Both the position numbers and the translations under genes were made by a program. Source: Armigeres subalbatus (Eukaryota > Arthropoda > Insecta > Diptera > Culicidae). Taken from it: a DNA stretch of 64,000 nt. Below the pieces are notes generated by a model. The model worked only from the letters and a program-made list of their open reading frames with translations. It searched no databases and had not been told where the DNA came from. The stretch covers positions 62,001-126,000 of the forward strand of contig NW_026943431.1 of assembly GCF_024139115.2 (NCBI RefSeq), read 5' to 3'. Below, piece after piece: positions 44,301 to 56,322 of this stretch; positions within the stretch are counted from its first letter, which is position 1; every line of letters starts with the position of its first letter.

Positions 44301-44766
44301 TGTACAAGACGTAATAAGACCGGTTGTCCTCTACGGACATGAAACATGGACAATGCTCGAGGAGGACTTGCAAGCACTCGGAGTATTCGAGAGACGGGTG
44401 CTTAGGACCATCTTTGGCGGTGTGCAAGAAGACGGTGTGTGGCGGCGAAGAATGAACCATGAGCTCGCCCAACTCTACGGCGAACCCAGTATCCAGAAGG
44501 TAGCTAAAGCCGGAAGGGTACGATGGGCAGGACATGTTGCAAGAATGCCGGACAGCAACCCTGCAAAGATGGTGTTCGCTTCCGATCCGGCAGGTACGAG
44601 ACGGCGTGGAGCGCAGCGAGCGAGATGGGCAGACCAGGTGCAGAACGACTTGGCGAGCGTGGGGCGTATCCGAGGATGGAGAGATGCGGCCTCGAACCGT
44701 GCATTGTGGCGTCAAATTGTTGATTCAGTGTTATCTGTTTAGATGTTAACTAAATAAATGAAATGA
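41398..44766 (+). mobile_element. Near-full-length RTE-clade LINE with 13-bp target duplication
   Basis: The 13-bp direct repeat ACGGTACCTAAAC at 41385-41397 and 44767-44779 flanks the element exactly. The length of 3.37 kb matches complete RTE elements. It has a GC-rich 5' UTR (41398 to about 41790), one long endonuclease/reverse-transcriptase coding region, and a very short 3' UTR ending TAAATAAATGAAATGA, the simple-repeat tail typical of RTE. It has a high GC content compared with its AT-rich surroundings. Confidence 0.9.
41860..44742 (+). pseudogene. RTE endonuclease-reverse transcriptase, broken by three frameshifts
   Basis: The APE-type endonuclease begins at 41860 (LGSWNCKSLNF) and contains IVALQEVCWKG, IIIGDLNAQVG, SQIDHVLID and DSDHYLVMVKLRP. 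Reverse transcriptase follows: NFRAITILNAAYKVISQI, FVGSYQAGFVDGRSTTDQ, HLFVDFKAAYDSIDR, GLRQGDGLSCLLFNIALEG and the catalytic FADDMDIVG near 43951. The RTE C-terminal block (VFERRVLRTIFGG, RVRWAGHVARMP) runs to the TAG at 44740. Frame changes occur near 42735, near 42960 and at about 44312, where a missing base after ATGTACAAGACG creates TAATAA. About 13 residues normally between 'EQLPE' and 'KGDKLECENF' are deleted near 43425. It is inactive, but the domain order is complete. Confidence 0.88.
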
Positions 44767-44779
44767 ACGGTACCTAAAC

Positions 44780-45615
44780 ATTATGGACATTTTGCGGATG
44801 TTCCTGTCATACTTGCATGACCAGTCGCCTACAGTATGTATCCGTGGAACCACCAAAACTAACTGAGCACCACTGCAATGCTAGTTTCTGAAGGACTACC
44901 AACAGACAACTACAGCGTCAAATTTTCCTGGATGTACACGAGGATCTAGGAATATCACGCAACAACAGTTCTATACTATTCCCCAGAAAACCATACCCCA
45001 GAATCCGGGCCCCTTATGCATTATATGTAAATTTTGCAGTGTTAGCTATCAAACCAAATTGGATTGCCGGATTGCCAACAGGCCAAATCACATGAAAATA
45101 TGGCTCCGAACCGATCCGACACAACGATTCGTCGAGAATAACCGCTAACACGATCGATAACCTCGACAAACATGGACACCACTGCAGATGATAACATCGA
45201 TAAAGCTAAGCGCTATAAACGAAGCCTTCCCCAGGAAAAAGTAAAGGGTTGTATCAAAGAAACGACCGCAAATTGAACGTAGAATTACGTCTAGTGCGAT
45301 AGTGGATACCAATTTTGTTCATCAACATTTTATGAATGTTTATGCCAGATGGCTAACAGCCGAAATGTAAGCAATTTACTATTAAGTAAAGTGCAATTTC
45401 AACATTGGCTGGCGAAATAGGATTTTTCAATAGTAAAATGCATTAAATCAATTGTTTACAAAAGTTGTATAAAATCTTAGAGAGTTTACTGATCGATTCA
45501 TACCAAAATCTCCGGAATCCGTTGAAAAACGGCTGGGATATTGGCTCGTACTTCCTGACCTCTTTTCGTGATGGTCCCAAATTTGAAACTTTGGAATGAA
45601 TGAAACACACATTAG
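44780..45615. other. Intergenic, nothing recognised
   Basis: No gene or repeat boundary is visible. A stretch near 44860 (AACTGAGCACCACTGCAATG) resembles phrases elsewhere in the window but is too short to assign. Confidence 0.4.
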
Positions 45616-48603
45616 AGTAGAGTGGGGCAAGAGTACGCACTTAGTTTTCAATCGATCATGTGGCCCTTATGAAGCAAGCATCTGCATATCAAATCAGTGT
45701 CGATGATTCATATACTCTTCCTTTATGTTACCCAGTGGAAAAAAATATTGAAATTATTGAGATTCGTTTTAGTAGAACCCTTATTGCAAGACAAGTGAAA
45801 AACGCACTCTTACCCCACCGGTGGGGTAAAAGTGCGCATCGGGTGGGGTAAGAGTACGCATTTATCCAATCATGTGCTTTAAGTATATATTATTACAAAT
45901 AAGAGTTAATAACATTTAATTGATGTTTAATGAGCATATATTAGGGAATGTTTAAAGATTACGTAACTCTTAAAGGGGGAGGGGGTCCTAAAAATGTGCA
46001 CTTTCATACGAAAAACCATTGTTTTTTTATATATACAAAAAACTACAGAGGTAAAAATATATATCAGGTTTCGCGTGGCGTATACAAAGGCATTTTCCTT
46101 AAAGAAAGTCCACCAATCACGTAACGTAAAATTTGGCTATTTCATCACCCCTCCCCCCTATCTTACACTATTTGTATGAATCCTCTAAAAATTATATGGA
46201 TCGTCACATATCTCACAACCCCTCCCAGCTAAACGTTGCGTAATTTATGAATGTTTCTTTTGATTAAATGAAATTATCATTTAGATGAAATTGTGTTTTC
46301 GTACTATGTTTAGGTGTACAACAAGTCCTAATACAATTTCATTATTTCGCTTCAGTGCTTTGTTCGCTAATAATAGCCTATTCAGATTGGGCTATTTATG
46401 ACTTTGTTAAGTGAGAGGGTATCCAATTATTACGAGGTGTTCAGACTGCAGCAAGATAATATATCTTGACGTTTCCATATTTCCTCATTTGCACGCTAAT
46501 ACAGGGTTGAATTCAAGAAGAGTTTTAAAATTTAATTTGCGAAATCAAGCATTTGTGTGGCGACAATCGAACATTTTTTTCTGAACAAAGTTTCTACGAA
46601 AAAAAAATATAAAAAAAAATATGAAAAGGGATTTTCGAAGAATATTTGAAGCTCTCATTAAGGATAATGAGCGAAGCTACATTCATTGGTTGGGTGCGCC
46701 GTTCTTCGGAGAATCAGACTATTCTTCAATTTATTTTTAAGTTTAAAAAGTATTCTGATTCTGTACTATGATCGAACGGAGATATGATAGAAAAATTTAG
46801 ATACTTTTGGGAATTCTCACAAATAAATAAAAAAAGGACGATTGGACCAATTTTCAAGAAATATTATCGAACTAAAATGTATTTCCACCAGTATCTCCAT
46901 GTATGAAGGGCAACTCAGCAATTTAATTTTTTTTCAAAAATGGAAACTGAATCATTGCGTTCTACTCGACAATCAATGATACAGCTTCTAACAAAATCGA
47001 ATCGTGTGAATGTGATATAATTTAAACTGGATTTTGGATGAATTAATGCATTACCAATCCATGTTTAATTTAAGGTTATTCCACTTTATATATACATCCC
47101 ATTCAAATCGTACAGTTGTCCCACGTGAAAAATGTTGAAATCCAAAGTATATTAAGCCATTCAAGGAGCAGAATTGAAACAATTTATGAAATAATGTTTA
47201 TTCATCAAATATATTCGTTTTACAACCATTCCTACGTTTTAAATTGTCTTCCGCATTGGCCCTTGAACTTTGAAAATTTATTCGATTTGTTCTATTAAAT
47301 CTAGGTTTAAGTTAAATACTTCATGTTAATTCTAGAGAGCATCTGTTTTTTAAACAATTCATGTTGAATAAGTGGAGAATAAATAATTATCATCATTATT
47401 TTTCAGCATATAAAATGCTTTCCACAAAACCATCACAATCCGAGTTATTCTTCAGCGCTCAGAAGATTTCCATCTAACATGCATTCGACCCTGCTGCGAC
47501 AGAAAGAGCATGACTGTCAATTACGAAACGAAATGAAAACAGAGAGAATTTTCTCTCTGGCAAAGAGAGCGTGACGCTTGTCAGTTTTGTTTTGTTGAAT
47601 TTCTCCCTGCATCCCAGTTAGAACGAACGCTCTCTCGTAATAATTGTTCGTAATAAATTCTCTATGACTCTTTTTAGCGGGTATCTTTTGACAGCGCAAA
47701 ATGTATGGAATATTACGTAAATAATGACATCATAAAGCGTATTTACCCTGAAACGCCAATTATTATGTCATTAATGGCGTAATCTGAATAGGCTATAAGT
47801 CCTTTCTAACACCGAATTACTTCAACTTATCCTAAAAACTTGTGATAATTTCAAATTCTGTCCCTTTTTTCTTAGTTGTGGATCTTTACGCTTTGGAAGA
47901 AGTCTTATTTCGGCCGGAGATACGGGTTTGACATCATAACTTGAAGATTCATATGCGTACCACAGACAAACAGACATAACACTCGTCAAATTTCCATCGT
48001 TCATTGAATTACTGGTCAATTCAAATAGTCATTAGTTGGCCAATCGATCACTCGTGGCGCGCACATCGTTTTTTGCTCGAGTTTGACGTTTGCTCACTAC
48101 CGCCATCTGGTTCGTGATTTTCCCAACTAACTGAAATGCACAGATGTCGTTAGTGTTTGAACGACGATGAATTTGATGAGTAAATGTTCAATGTGTTATG
48201 TCTGTTTGTCTGTGTGCGTACTCTTGCCCCACCGGTTCCTGCGTACTTTTACCCCACAGTCCCAAAAATTATTCAAGTAATGGTTGTGACTACTTGGAAA
48301 ACCAACCGGATTGGTGTTCTGTACCACAAAGTACTCTATACAATAGGTTATCGAAATGGTATAATGTTCACCTGATTGAACGTATATATGGTAATGAAAT
48401 ACTAGTTGCGGAAATCCAATTATTTTTAGCAAAATGAGCAAAAAGTTAGCTAACTCCATTTCTCCCTTGTTGTTTATTCAAATCTTTTACAATTACACAT
48501 GATAATAGTTGGCCAGAATACCTGTCAAACTGATGCAGTGCTGCTAGTTTATCTTTTTTTATTACTATAAAAATCGAAAACGTACTCTTATCCATACTCT
48601 CTT
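45616..48603. mobile_element. Possible large inverted-repeat element with GTGGGGYAAGAGTACGCA ends (family Q)
   Basis: AGTGGGGCAAGAGTACGCAC at 45621 and GGGTGGGGTAAGAGTACGCA at about 45842 are mirrored by TGCGTACTCTTGCCCCACCG at 48216, a second GCGTACTTTTACCCCAC, and a weaker CGTACTCTTATCCATACTCT at 48581. A second TE (46376-47793) lies inside. The exact limits and target duplication are uncertain. Confidence 0.45.
46376..47793. mobile_element. TA-flanked 1.42-kb element (family P)
   Basis: The ends GCCTATTCAGATTGG and the reverse complement GCCTATTCAGATTACGCCAT are inverted repeats, with TA on both sides (46374-46375, 47794-47795). A truncated relative starts at 16764. There is no transposase frame. 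An internal palindromic AGAGAGAATTTTCTCTCT lies at about 47538. Confidence 0.75.
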
Positions 48604-49877
48604 AAAACGTATGTTATCCGATGTGGATCCGAATGAGTGCCGTACAACAACAGCAACTCAAAACGTAGTCAACAAAAGAAAAAAAAACGTTCACCTCCTA
48701 GGGTAAATCACTACTTGGGCCTATGGACCCGATTCCCGGCTCACTGCACAGAAAACTAAAGATTTATACTTTTTGGAAGCCGTAGGCTTATGATTGATAA
48801 TTTTAAAAAAGTCTCCCATTTATTTCGCACAATACTCAATATTGTTTAACCATTTATTTCACTCCTAATTGGTCCAATTATAGAAAACAAAAATGTAGAT
48901 TTCGAACATTCGCTCTCCGTTGCTGCACCACTGAGCCGGAGTGAATCTTTCCACTTTTACAAAACAGTATTTTCATATAAACACCTACCTGGAAATCGTC
49001 ACAGTACTCGATACAATCATTGGTTGAAGCTGTTAATCACCACACAATAATTCTAAACTCACGCACTTTCATCTTTTCTAGTTGTTCGTTTCACTAGAAC
49101 TAATATAAACATATTAGAGTACATTTAAAAATGTATCTTCAAACCAAACAAAAATTCACCTCGGCATAAGAACTTCTAGCCGCACCGTGCTGCCAAAAGG
49201 CCAGGATTTTTTTTAGTATGAAAAAAATCCTTCATCGTTCATAGGAAAACTATCTAATACGTTGACGCTATCATGTTATTTATAATTCTCTCGATTTCAA
49301 AAAGTGAAAAAATATAGTTTTTAAGCGTTTGGAAGTAATTTGAATGAGCGAATATATCTTTTCAACCAAATAAAAATTATTATAAACAATAACATCTGGC
49401 ATCATGTCGACGTTGAACGTGCATATTTTTGTTTACGTCGCATTTTCTACCGTCTCGAGAGAGAATGAGAGTAAGATGCTGAGAGATTGAGCGAAATTTT
49501 GCTTAGGCCAGGAACTAGTTTGGAAGTGGGCCGGATTTGAAATCGCTATGACTGAAATTAGTGCTGGACCTCGTTAATTTAAATCAAATAAAAGCCTTTT
49601 CAAACGATGTTTACCAAGAAAAGCTATTTTTAAGCAGAAGTGAACCCCATTGCAGTATTGCACGGCCCACAAAATTAAGGAAAAAATGCTTCCTGTCATA
49701 AATATCAATTAAGTAATGCAGTCGTATGCATGTTAGGCCGGGAATGGGGTAAGAAACCCTATTTCCATAATTTTTTTCCTATTTCCAAAATCCTATAAAT
49801 TTCGGAATCAAACAAAATTTGGCCAACATTTCACAGTCTGGGTACCACACGAAAGGTGTAAAAAACAGGGACTCAGC
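48604..49877. other. Intergenic, nothing recognised
   Basis: AT-rich with scattered repeat-like phrases (GGGTAAATCACTACTTGGGC at about 48702). No coding frame has recognisable motifs. Confidence 0.4.
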
Positions 49878-50150
49878 TTATCATCACCGAGGAGGGCAAT
49901 CTCATCGCTTCCATCACGGCGCTGCGTGGCGCCAACATCGAATTCTTCACGCATACTCCGTCGAATAAGCAACCAGTGCGTATTATTCTTTCGGGATTAT
50001 CCTTGTTTGATCTTACCGAGCTGAAGAGACGAAAATTTTTTCACGCCAGATACTTGGTCCTGAGGAAAATGTGCTCTACTTGCTGTTCTTCGAAAAAGGC
50101 TCTGTAAAACCCTCCAGAACTACAGAAGATCACAGACAGGTTTGTTCAAC
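49878..50150 (+). pseudogene. Jockey-clade LINE ORF1 (gag-like) remnant
   Basis: The frame starting at 49882 gives ITEEGNLIASITALRGANIE and then FFTHTPSNKQPVRIILSGLS, the pattern of the conserved RNA-binding region in Jockey-type ORF1 proteins (THTPS-x-KQ-P-[KR]-[IV]-[IV]-L-x-GL). A frame change near 50062 is followed by ENVLYLLFFEKGSVK, again typical. The zinc knuckles and ORF2 are missing. Flanks are AT-rich, so it is an old fragment. Confidence 0.65.
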
Positions 50151-50693
50151 ACCGTAGTGAAATGGAGATTTTTCACCAGAAGAGTGAACTAAATAAAATT
50201 TTTGAGAAATTCCCCTCTGGGAAGTACCAGAGTGAGATTTCTTTTTCACCTTAATTACTTGGACTGGTGAAAATCCAAGTAATTATTATTATTATTATCG
50301 TCTTTATTTAAGGTGGTTATACAACAGAGCCACAAATCGGCCATCTTGGAAACCACGTACTTTTTCTAGTGATTTTTCAAGAGCACGAATTGAGAGACTC
50401 ACAACGCCCATGGGGATGAAACATCCGTAGATCGTTTGCTCACTTATGCTAAACAATCGACTTTATTTTCAGCATTGAATGAAAATTATTACGTTAGATT
50501 TGAACTTTTGATAATAGGAGTAGAAAACCGTGTGGTGAATTTGAAATTCACCACTTGGTTTGATTGTATAATCACCTTAAGAGGTTTTCAGCCCTTGGCT
50601 GGCTCTACATCCAAGTAATTGAGAAATTTCAATTTTAATCTCATCCAGTGATTTATCATCACTGGGGAGATCTTTCTGTTGTAACCGTGATAT
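50151..50693. other. Inverted-repeat-like sequence that received the copia element
   Basis: Several phrases are inverted or repeated (GAGATTTTTCACCAG at about 50166; GTGATTTATCATCACTGG at about 50648; CAAGTAATTATTATTATTAT at about 50275; CCAAGTAATTGAGAAATTTC at about 50611), suggesting an older foldback element. The copia element is inserted at its right part (duplicated GATAT at 50689-50693). Confidence 0.4.
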
Positions 50694-50886
50694 TCTTAAA
50701 GGAAGGTTCGGACGTGAAAAATAATGAAAACAACGATTACTTTTTCAGAAACTTTAATTTAGGTTTACGATTTAACAAAGATGTCTCGCGAATGAATTAT
50801 AAGATTGAAAAAAAAAAAACACGCTCATAGCTAATACACAAAAATAGGTATTATTATAGTACGGCAAGTGTTGCCAATTTCTATTA
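50694..50886 (-). repeat. 3' LTR of copia element
   Basis: 193 bp, the partner of 57920-58083. Apart from one 28-bp difference, only a few single-base differences are visible (for example GTGTTATTATAGTGCGG versus GTATTATTATAGTACGG), indicating a fairly young insertion. Confidence 0.85.
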
Positions 50887-51639
50887 CTCCTCCTCAACAG
50901 TTGCCACCACTGCCACGAAACGTTATTGCGAAAGTCCCATCAGTTTGGAGAGTTTTTGAATCTTCGTTGCACCCAGCGGCTTCGTAAGAATGTCCGCCAC
51001 CATGTCTTCAGTCGGACAATACAAAAGTTCTAGCTGTTTCTGCGCACACAACTCTTTAACGTAACACTCTTTCGTATATGCTTGGACCGCCGAGTAATAC
51101 GATCAGAATCGACGAACTGTATACAACTCTGATTGTCTTCCAGAATGCACGTCGCACTGTTCTGCTTCTCACCCAAATCTTCCAGGATTCTTCGCAGCCA
51201 AACTGCTTCCTGACTTGCTTCACCGAGTGCCACGTACTCGGATTCCATGGAGGAAAGGGTCACACAATGCTGCAAATGGCTCCCCCATGCAACCGCACCA
51301 CCAGCGTAGAGGAACACGAAACCTGTGTTCGAGCGTCGAGTGTTTGGTTCCCGCCCAGATCAGCGTCGGAGTACCCAACGAGTCCTGTATCATTACTATA
51401 TTCCAGTCGTGCACCCTTGGTACACTTAAGATATCGAAGCACTCTCTTCGCGGCTGTCCAATCAGTTTCCGTAGGTGAACACACTTTTCGTCCCAATATC
51501 GACGCACTCACAGCACATACAGTTACATATAATAATGCGCCGACAAGACTGCGATATGTGGTATTGTCGTCGAACGGAACGCTGGAATCCTTCGTTGTGA
51601 CGAAACCGGTATCCATTGGACTTTTGGAAGACTTAGCAT

Positions 51640-52340
51640 TAGACTGGCCCAGATTACTATGGGGAGAAAAAAATGTTGTCGAATTCCACGGGGCACCCCC
51701 CAGAATTGTGTCTTTGGGTGAGAAAATCAATCTCTGAAAATTTCAGCTCATTCGCTTGTTGCATAAGCTGGCGCATTTGATTTGAAGTTTGTATGGGGAT
51801 TTCAGCCAAAATGTATAGGAAAATACACCTCCGTTACTCATTCGATCTGGAAATTGGTTCTGATTGCTCGATTGACCCCAGAATTGCAAAAACGTCAGTT
51901 GGTATGCTACAGAACAATTTCACAGAACATTGCATGATTATTAAATAAACTTTTAACTAATTTTCGGCTGAATTATTAGGAGCTGATTTGTGTATTTTTG
52001 GGTTTTTTGATCGAATCGCATCAGCCGAATCCCATATAAAAGTTCATTTAATCATCATACAATGTTCTGTGAAATTGTTCTGTTGCATACCAACTGCCGT
52101 TTTTGCAATTCTGAGGTCAATCGAGCAATCAGAACCAATTTCCAGAGCGAATGAGTGACGGAGGTGTATTTTCCTATACATTTTGGCTGAAATCCCCATA
52201 CAAACTTCAAATCAAATGCGCCAGCTTATGCAACAAGCGATTGAGCTGAAATTTTCAGAGATTGATTTTCTCACCCAAAGACACAATTCTGGGGGGTGCC
52301 CCGTGGAATTAGACAACTTTTTGTTTCCTGGGCCAGTCTA
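51640..52340. mobile_element. hAT-type foldback MITE in copia reverse transcriptase
   Basis: The ends are perfect inverted repeats, TAGACTGGCCCAG and CTGGGCCAGTCTA, and the arms remain highly similar for about 300 bp on each side. A perfect 8-bp duplication CTTAGCAT (51632-51639, 52341-52348) flanks it, the hAT signature. Removing it and one CTTAGCAT rejoins the copia frame across DAK/SSKSPMD. The 701-bp element has no transposase. Confidence 0.9.
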
Positions 52341-53842
52341 CTTAGCATCTTGCAATCCGAAACGCGTTGCAATCTTGTCAATGTAGCCTTCAAGGGTAAC
52401 GCTGTACTTCCCATATCGACGCACAATCTCCAGAAAGTAACTAGGTTCCCCCAGATCGGTGATGTCAAATTGCTCCTTGAGAGAACTACTCACTTCATCC
52501 AACAGCGATGGATTCATGCAGCCGAGTAGAATATCATCTACATACACAAGTAGGCATACTCGGTATCCTCTGACAAGCTTTGTGCACAAGCATCCGTTTT
52601 GCTTTGCACGAAGCCTAACTCCAAGAGAACGCTGTGTAGACGTTTGTTCCAGCATCTGGCCGATTGTTTTAGGCCATATATGCTACGACGCAATCGACAT
52701 ACGAGCTTTTCTTTCCTTTCTCAGCGAATCCTGGTGGCTGTTTCATGTATAAGCTCCTCCGAGAGATGGCCATACAGATAAGCGGTCTTCACATCCAGAT
52801 GTCGCAAGGTCATCTTCATCCAAGATGCCACCGCCAGAAAAGTACGAAGTGTTGCCTGTTTGGTAACAGGGGCGAAGACTTCGTCATAATCATCACCATA
52901 CTGCTGCAGTACCTTTGTGCGACAAGACGAGACTTGAATTTTATCACTTCACCACTTGCGTTCCGTTTGATCCTATAGATCCATTTTGAACCAATCGCTT
53001 TACGGCCAACCGGCAGTTCCGTCAGTTGCCATGTTCCATTCACCACATGCGATTGTAATTCCTCTTTCATTGCTGCGACCCACTGGTTTTTGTTCGAACC
53101 GGTTAAAGCCTCTTTCAAGTTTCTCGGTTCTTCATTTTCACGTTGAACGATGAAAATCTCCTCCAGCAACCTTCTTGGTCGAACTCCTTTGTTGATTCTT
53201 TTCGATCGACGTAAGATGTCATCTTCAGGGAAACCCTCGAAATCTGGATTCCCAACAACATCTTCACTCACAGGTTCATGTTCAGTAGCACTATCGTACG
53301 GGGAACTGTCTTCCGAATCTGACTCCCCAAGTTCTTCCCTCCGGTTGTCACCTTCACAATCGGAATCAACCGGCGATATCACCGGTACTAGCATTTCACG
53401 AGCAGAGGACTCACCAATTGGGGTACTACTAAACGTGTCTTTTTCGTCTTCTTTCAACTCAACAAATTTAGTATCCCTACTTATTGTGACACTATTCGTT
53501 TTTGTGTCCAAGAAACGCCACACCTTTCTGCCTTCAGCGTATCCGATGAACACAAGTTTTCTAGCCTTGACATCCAAATTTCTTTGCTTTTCATCGGGAA
53601 TGTGCACATACGCTTTGCTACCGATAGCGAATTCTAGAATAATCCGGTTGCTTGCCGCACCACCGGTGATAAGGCGTGCCCTCCACAACTGATGACGGTG
53701 TTACATTCAACAGATAGTTTGCGGTTGAAACCGCTTCTCCCCAGAATCGTTTGTCTAAGCCGGACTCCGCCAGAAGGCAGCGCAGCATTTCGCCAAGAGA
53801 ACGATTCTTCCTCTCTGCCTTCCCATTCTGCTGTATGGCGCG

Positions 53843-53977
53843 GTTTGCTGCAGAGTTATTCCGCTGCGTTGCGTTGCGTTGCGTTGCGTTAGTAACGGAG
53901 TATTTCGTAGATTGCATACTGAAAGCTGTCATGTTATTAACTTTAACACTCTTGTTTGCTGCAGAGTTATTCCGCTG
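53843..53977. repeat. 24-bp duplication flanking an 87-bp CGTTG-repeat insertion in copia integrase
   Basis: GTTTGCTGCAGAGTTATTCC followed by GCTG occurs at 53843-53866 and again at 53954-53977. Between them lie five CGTTG units and about 60 bp of unrelated sequence. The insertion disrupts the integrase between GITLQQ and the ERKNR block. A 24-bp target duplication is too long for most known transposases, so a local template-switch event is also possible. Confidence 0.65.
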
Positions 53978-54216
53978 TCAACCAAAAACTGCTTCAGTTG
54001 TTTCCCGGAATATTCTGCTCCTCCATCGCAGCGTATCACTTTTGGCGCATAGCCGAACTGGTTCCTCATCATCGCCGTGTATTCAGCAATCTTCGTAGCA
54101 CACTCTGACTTTTCTCGCAAAAGGTACACCACACAGTACCGACTGTAGTCATCTAACATAGTCATAAAGTACCGGCTACCTCGCGGCGTACTTACTTCCA
54201 TCGTACCACACAGGTC

Positions 54217-56322
54217 ATGATTCGGCATGAATCATCGAACTGGCCCGCTACTCCGTACGAGTCAGTTGACGTGGTACCGTTAGTGACTAACGAAGAGCTT
54301 ATCGTAGCAGCAAGAAAACTTAAGCTCAATAAGGCGCCAGGCCCGGATGGTATTCCAAACCTGGCCCATAAACACGCCATTCTTGCCAATCCAGATATGT
54401 TCAGGAGCTGCTTCCAGAGATGCATGGACGAAGGAAACTTCCCAGATCGATGGAAACGGCAGAAATTGGTGCTATTACCGAAGCCTGGCAAACAGCCGGG
54501 GGATCCTTCGGCATACAGACCAATTTGCCTACTCGACACAGCTGGAAAGCTGCTGAGAGAGGTCATTCTGAATAGATTGTCGGCCTATACAGAGTGTGCT
54601 GGTGGCTTATCTAGCAACCAGTATGGCTTCCGTAAGGGCCGTTCTACCATCGAAGCAATTCTAGCGGTAACGGATACGGCCAAGATAGCGAGAGGTCTAA
54701 ACAGAAGAGGTATTAGGTACTGCGCTTTGATTACACTCGATGTAAAAAACGCGTTCAACAATGCTAGCTGGGCAGCAATTGCTGACTCCCTGCACCGATT
54801 GAGAGTTCCGGATTACCTGTGCAGGATACTGAAAAGCTATTTTCAGAATAGGGTGCTGTTATACGTCACTGATGCCGGTCAAAAGTCGATCGTAGTGTCC
54901 GCGGGTGTTCCACAGGGATCGATCCTCGGACCGGTTCTGTGGAATATTATGTACGATGGAGTATTACGCCTAAGTCTTCCGGCCGGAGTGAAGATAGAAG
55001 GCTTCGCGGATGACGTAATGCTAGAAGTAGCAGGTGACACTCTCGACGAAGTCGAACTGAAGGCTTCATACGCGATTGGCAGAGTGGAGGAATGGCTCAA
55101 CTCGAGGCGGTTGTCCCTTGCACATCACAAGACAGAAGTCGTGGTAGTGCATAACCGTCATGGGCTGCAACAGGCGAGGATAAGAGTAGGGACCTGCACA
55201 GTTAACTCCGTTATGGCGTGCCGGCATGGGCCGTAGCACTAAAAGCCGAGTACAATGTAAAGAAATTGATCAGAGTACACCGACTGATGTGCTTACGTGT
55301 CGCGAGCGCATATCGCACCATATCATATGAGGCGGTGTGCGTTATAGCTGGAATGATGCCGATCGACACACTCCTAGAGGAGGATGTGGAGTGCTACAAC
55401 GAAAGGGACTCGGTGCAAGTGCGCCGTGTCAAGAGAGCAGCTTCGTTTCTCAAATGGCAAAGAGCATGGGACACCGCAGTCAAAGGTCGTTGGACCCACA
55501 GACTGATTCAGATGTGTCCAACTGGGTTGATAGGAAGCATGGTCAAGTCAACTTCCACCTAACACAGGTGTTGTCTGAACATGGCTGCTTTAAGAAATTC
55601 CTACACAGGTTTGGCTTCGCAGATTCTGCGGAGTGTCCTGAATGTGTAGGTGAGGTAGAATCGGCAGAGCATGTGATGTTCGCATGCCCGCGATTCGAGG
55701 TAGAACGCAATACCATGCTGCTTATTAGTGGTATGGATACAACCCCGGACAACCTCGTCGAGAGGATGTGCCGGGAAGAAGCTATATGGAATGCGGTGAA
55801 CACAGCATCTCAACAGATTATGTCGAAACTGCAGCGGTGGTGGCGTCTTGAACAAAACCAACGAGTGCAGTAGGGGCACCTGTGATGCAGTGAACTCTTT
55901 GCTCACCCGACAACCAACATGTCGCGGGTGGGCTGCGGGACCTCAGTATGTAGATATAGAGGTCATTGCGGTTAGCGCGCGGTGGTTGTTGTCGGGGTGC
56001 TCGTCTCCAACGTGAGATTATGATACGGACCGCTAGGTTACTATCATAGCTTGCGATCGACGGGTGGTGAGGTAGCCACCCTTGAAGTCGATGTTGTGTG
56101 TATTGACGTCAAGTGCGTTAGCATAGGCGTGAGCGTTCTCAATAGTCCCCCCCTGATGTATTGCTTAATTGCGGGCCGGGGGTACGGACTGGCGAAAGGG
56201 TTTTGGTTTTAGTGGGTCGGGTAAGAGTTACATGACATACCCATCCCCACATTACCTGAGTACCTCCTCAGGTGTCTGGTTGCAGATTTCCGTTTACCCT
56301 TGCTCAAGAAAAAACAAAAAAA
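54217..56322 (+). mobile_element. 5'-truncated R1-clade LINE nested in copia
   Basis: It is flanked by ACACAGGTC (54208-54216 and 56323-56331); the right copy follows an A-rich tail (AAGAAAAAACAAAAAAA), so the exact left edge of that copy is ambiguous by a base or two. It has opposite orientation to copia. The 5' end starts within the reverse transcriptase N-terminal region, so the endonuclease is missing. The 3' UTR, about 55874-56300, is GC-rich. Confidence 0.9.
54226..55873 (+). pseudogene. R1-type reverse transcriptase remnant with internal deletion
   Basis: Reverse transcriptase motifs run in order: KLNKAPGPDGIPN, AYRPICLLDTAGKLL, NQYGFRKGRST, LITLDVKNAFNNASW, SAGVPQGSILGPVLWNIMYD and the catalytic FADDVM near 55005. 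At about 55215 a deletion of some 100-150 codons joins GTCTVNS to a later part (PAWAVALKAEYNVKKLIRVH). A frame change near 55530 is followed by the C-terminal zinc motif CPECVGEVESAEHVMFAC (C-x2-C-x8-H-x4-C, about 55636) and a TAG at 55871. This is typical of R1/Waldo-like elements. It is inactive. Confidence 0.88.

Noticed and set aside
51078..51737. 219-codon plus-strand frame
   Set aside because: Antisense to the copia reverse transcriptase/RNase H domain, whose motifs are clear on the minus strand.
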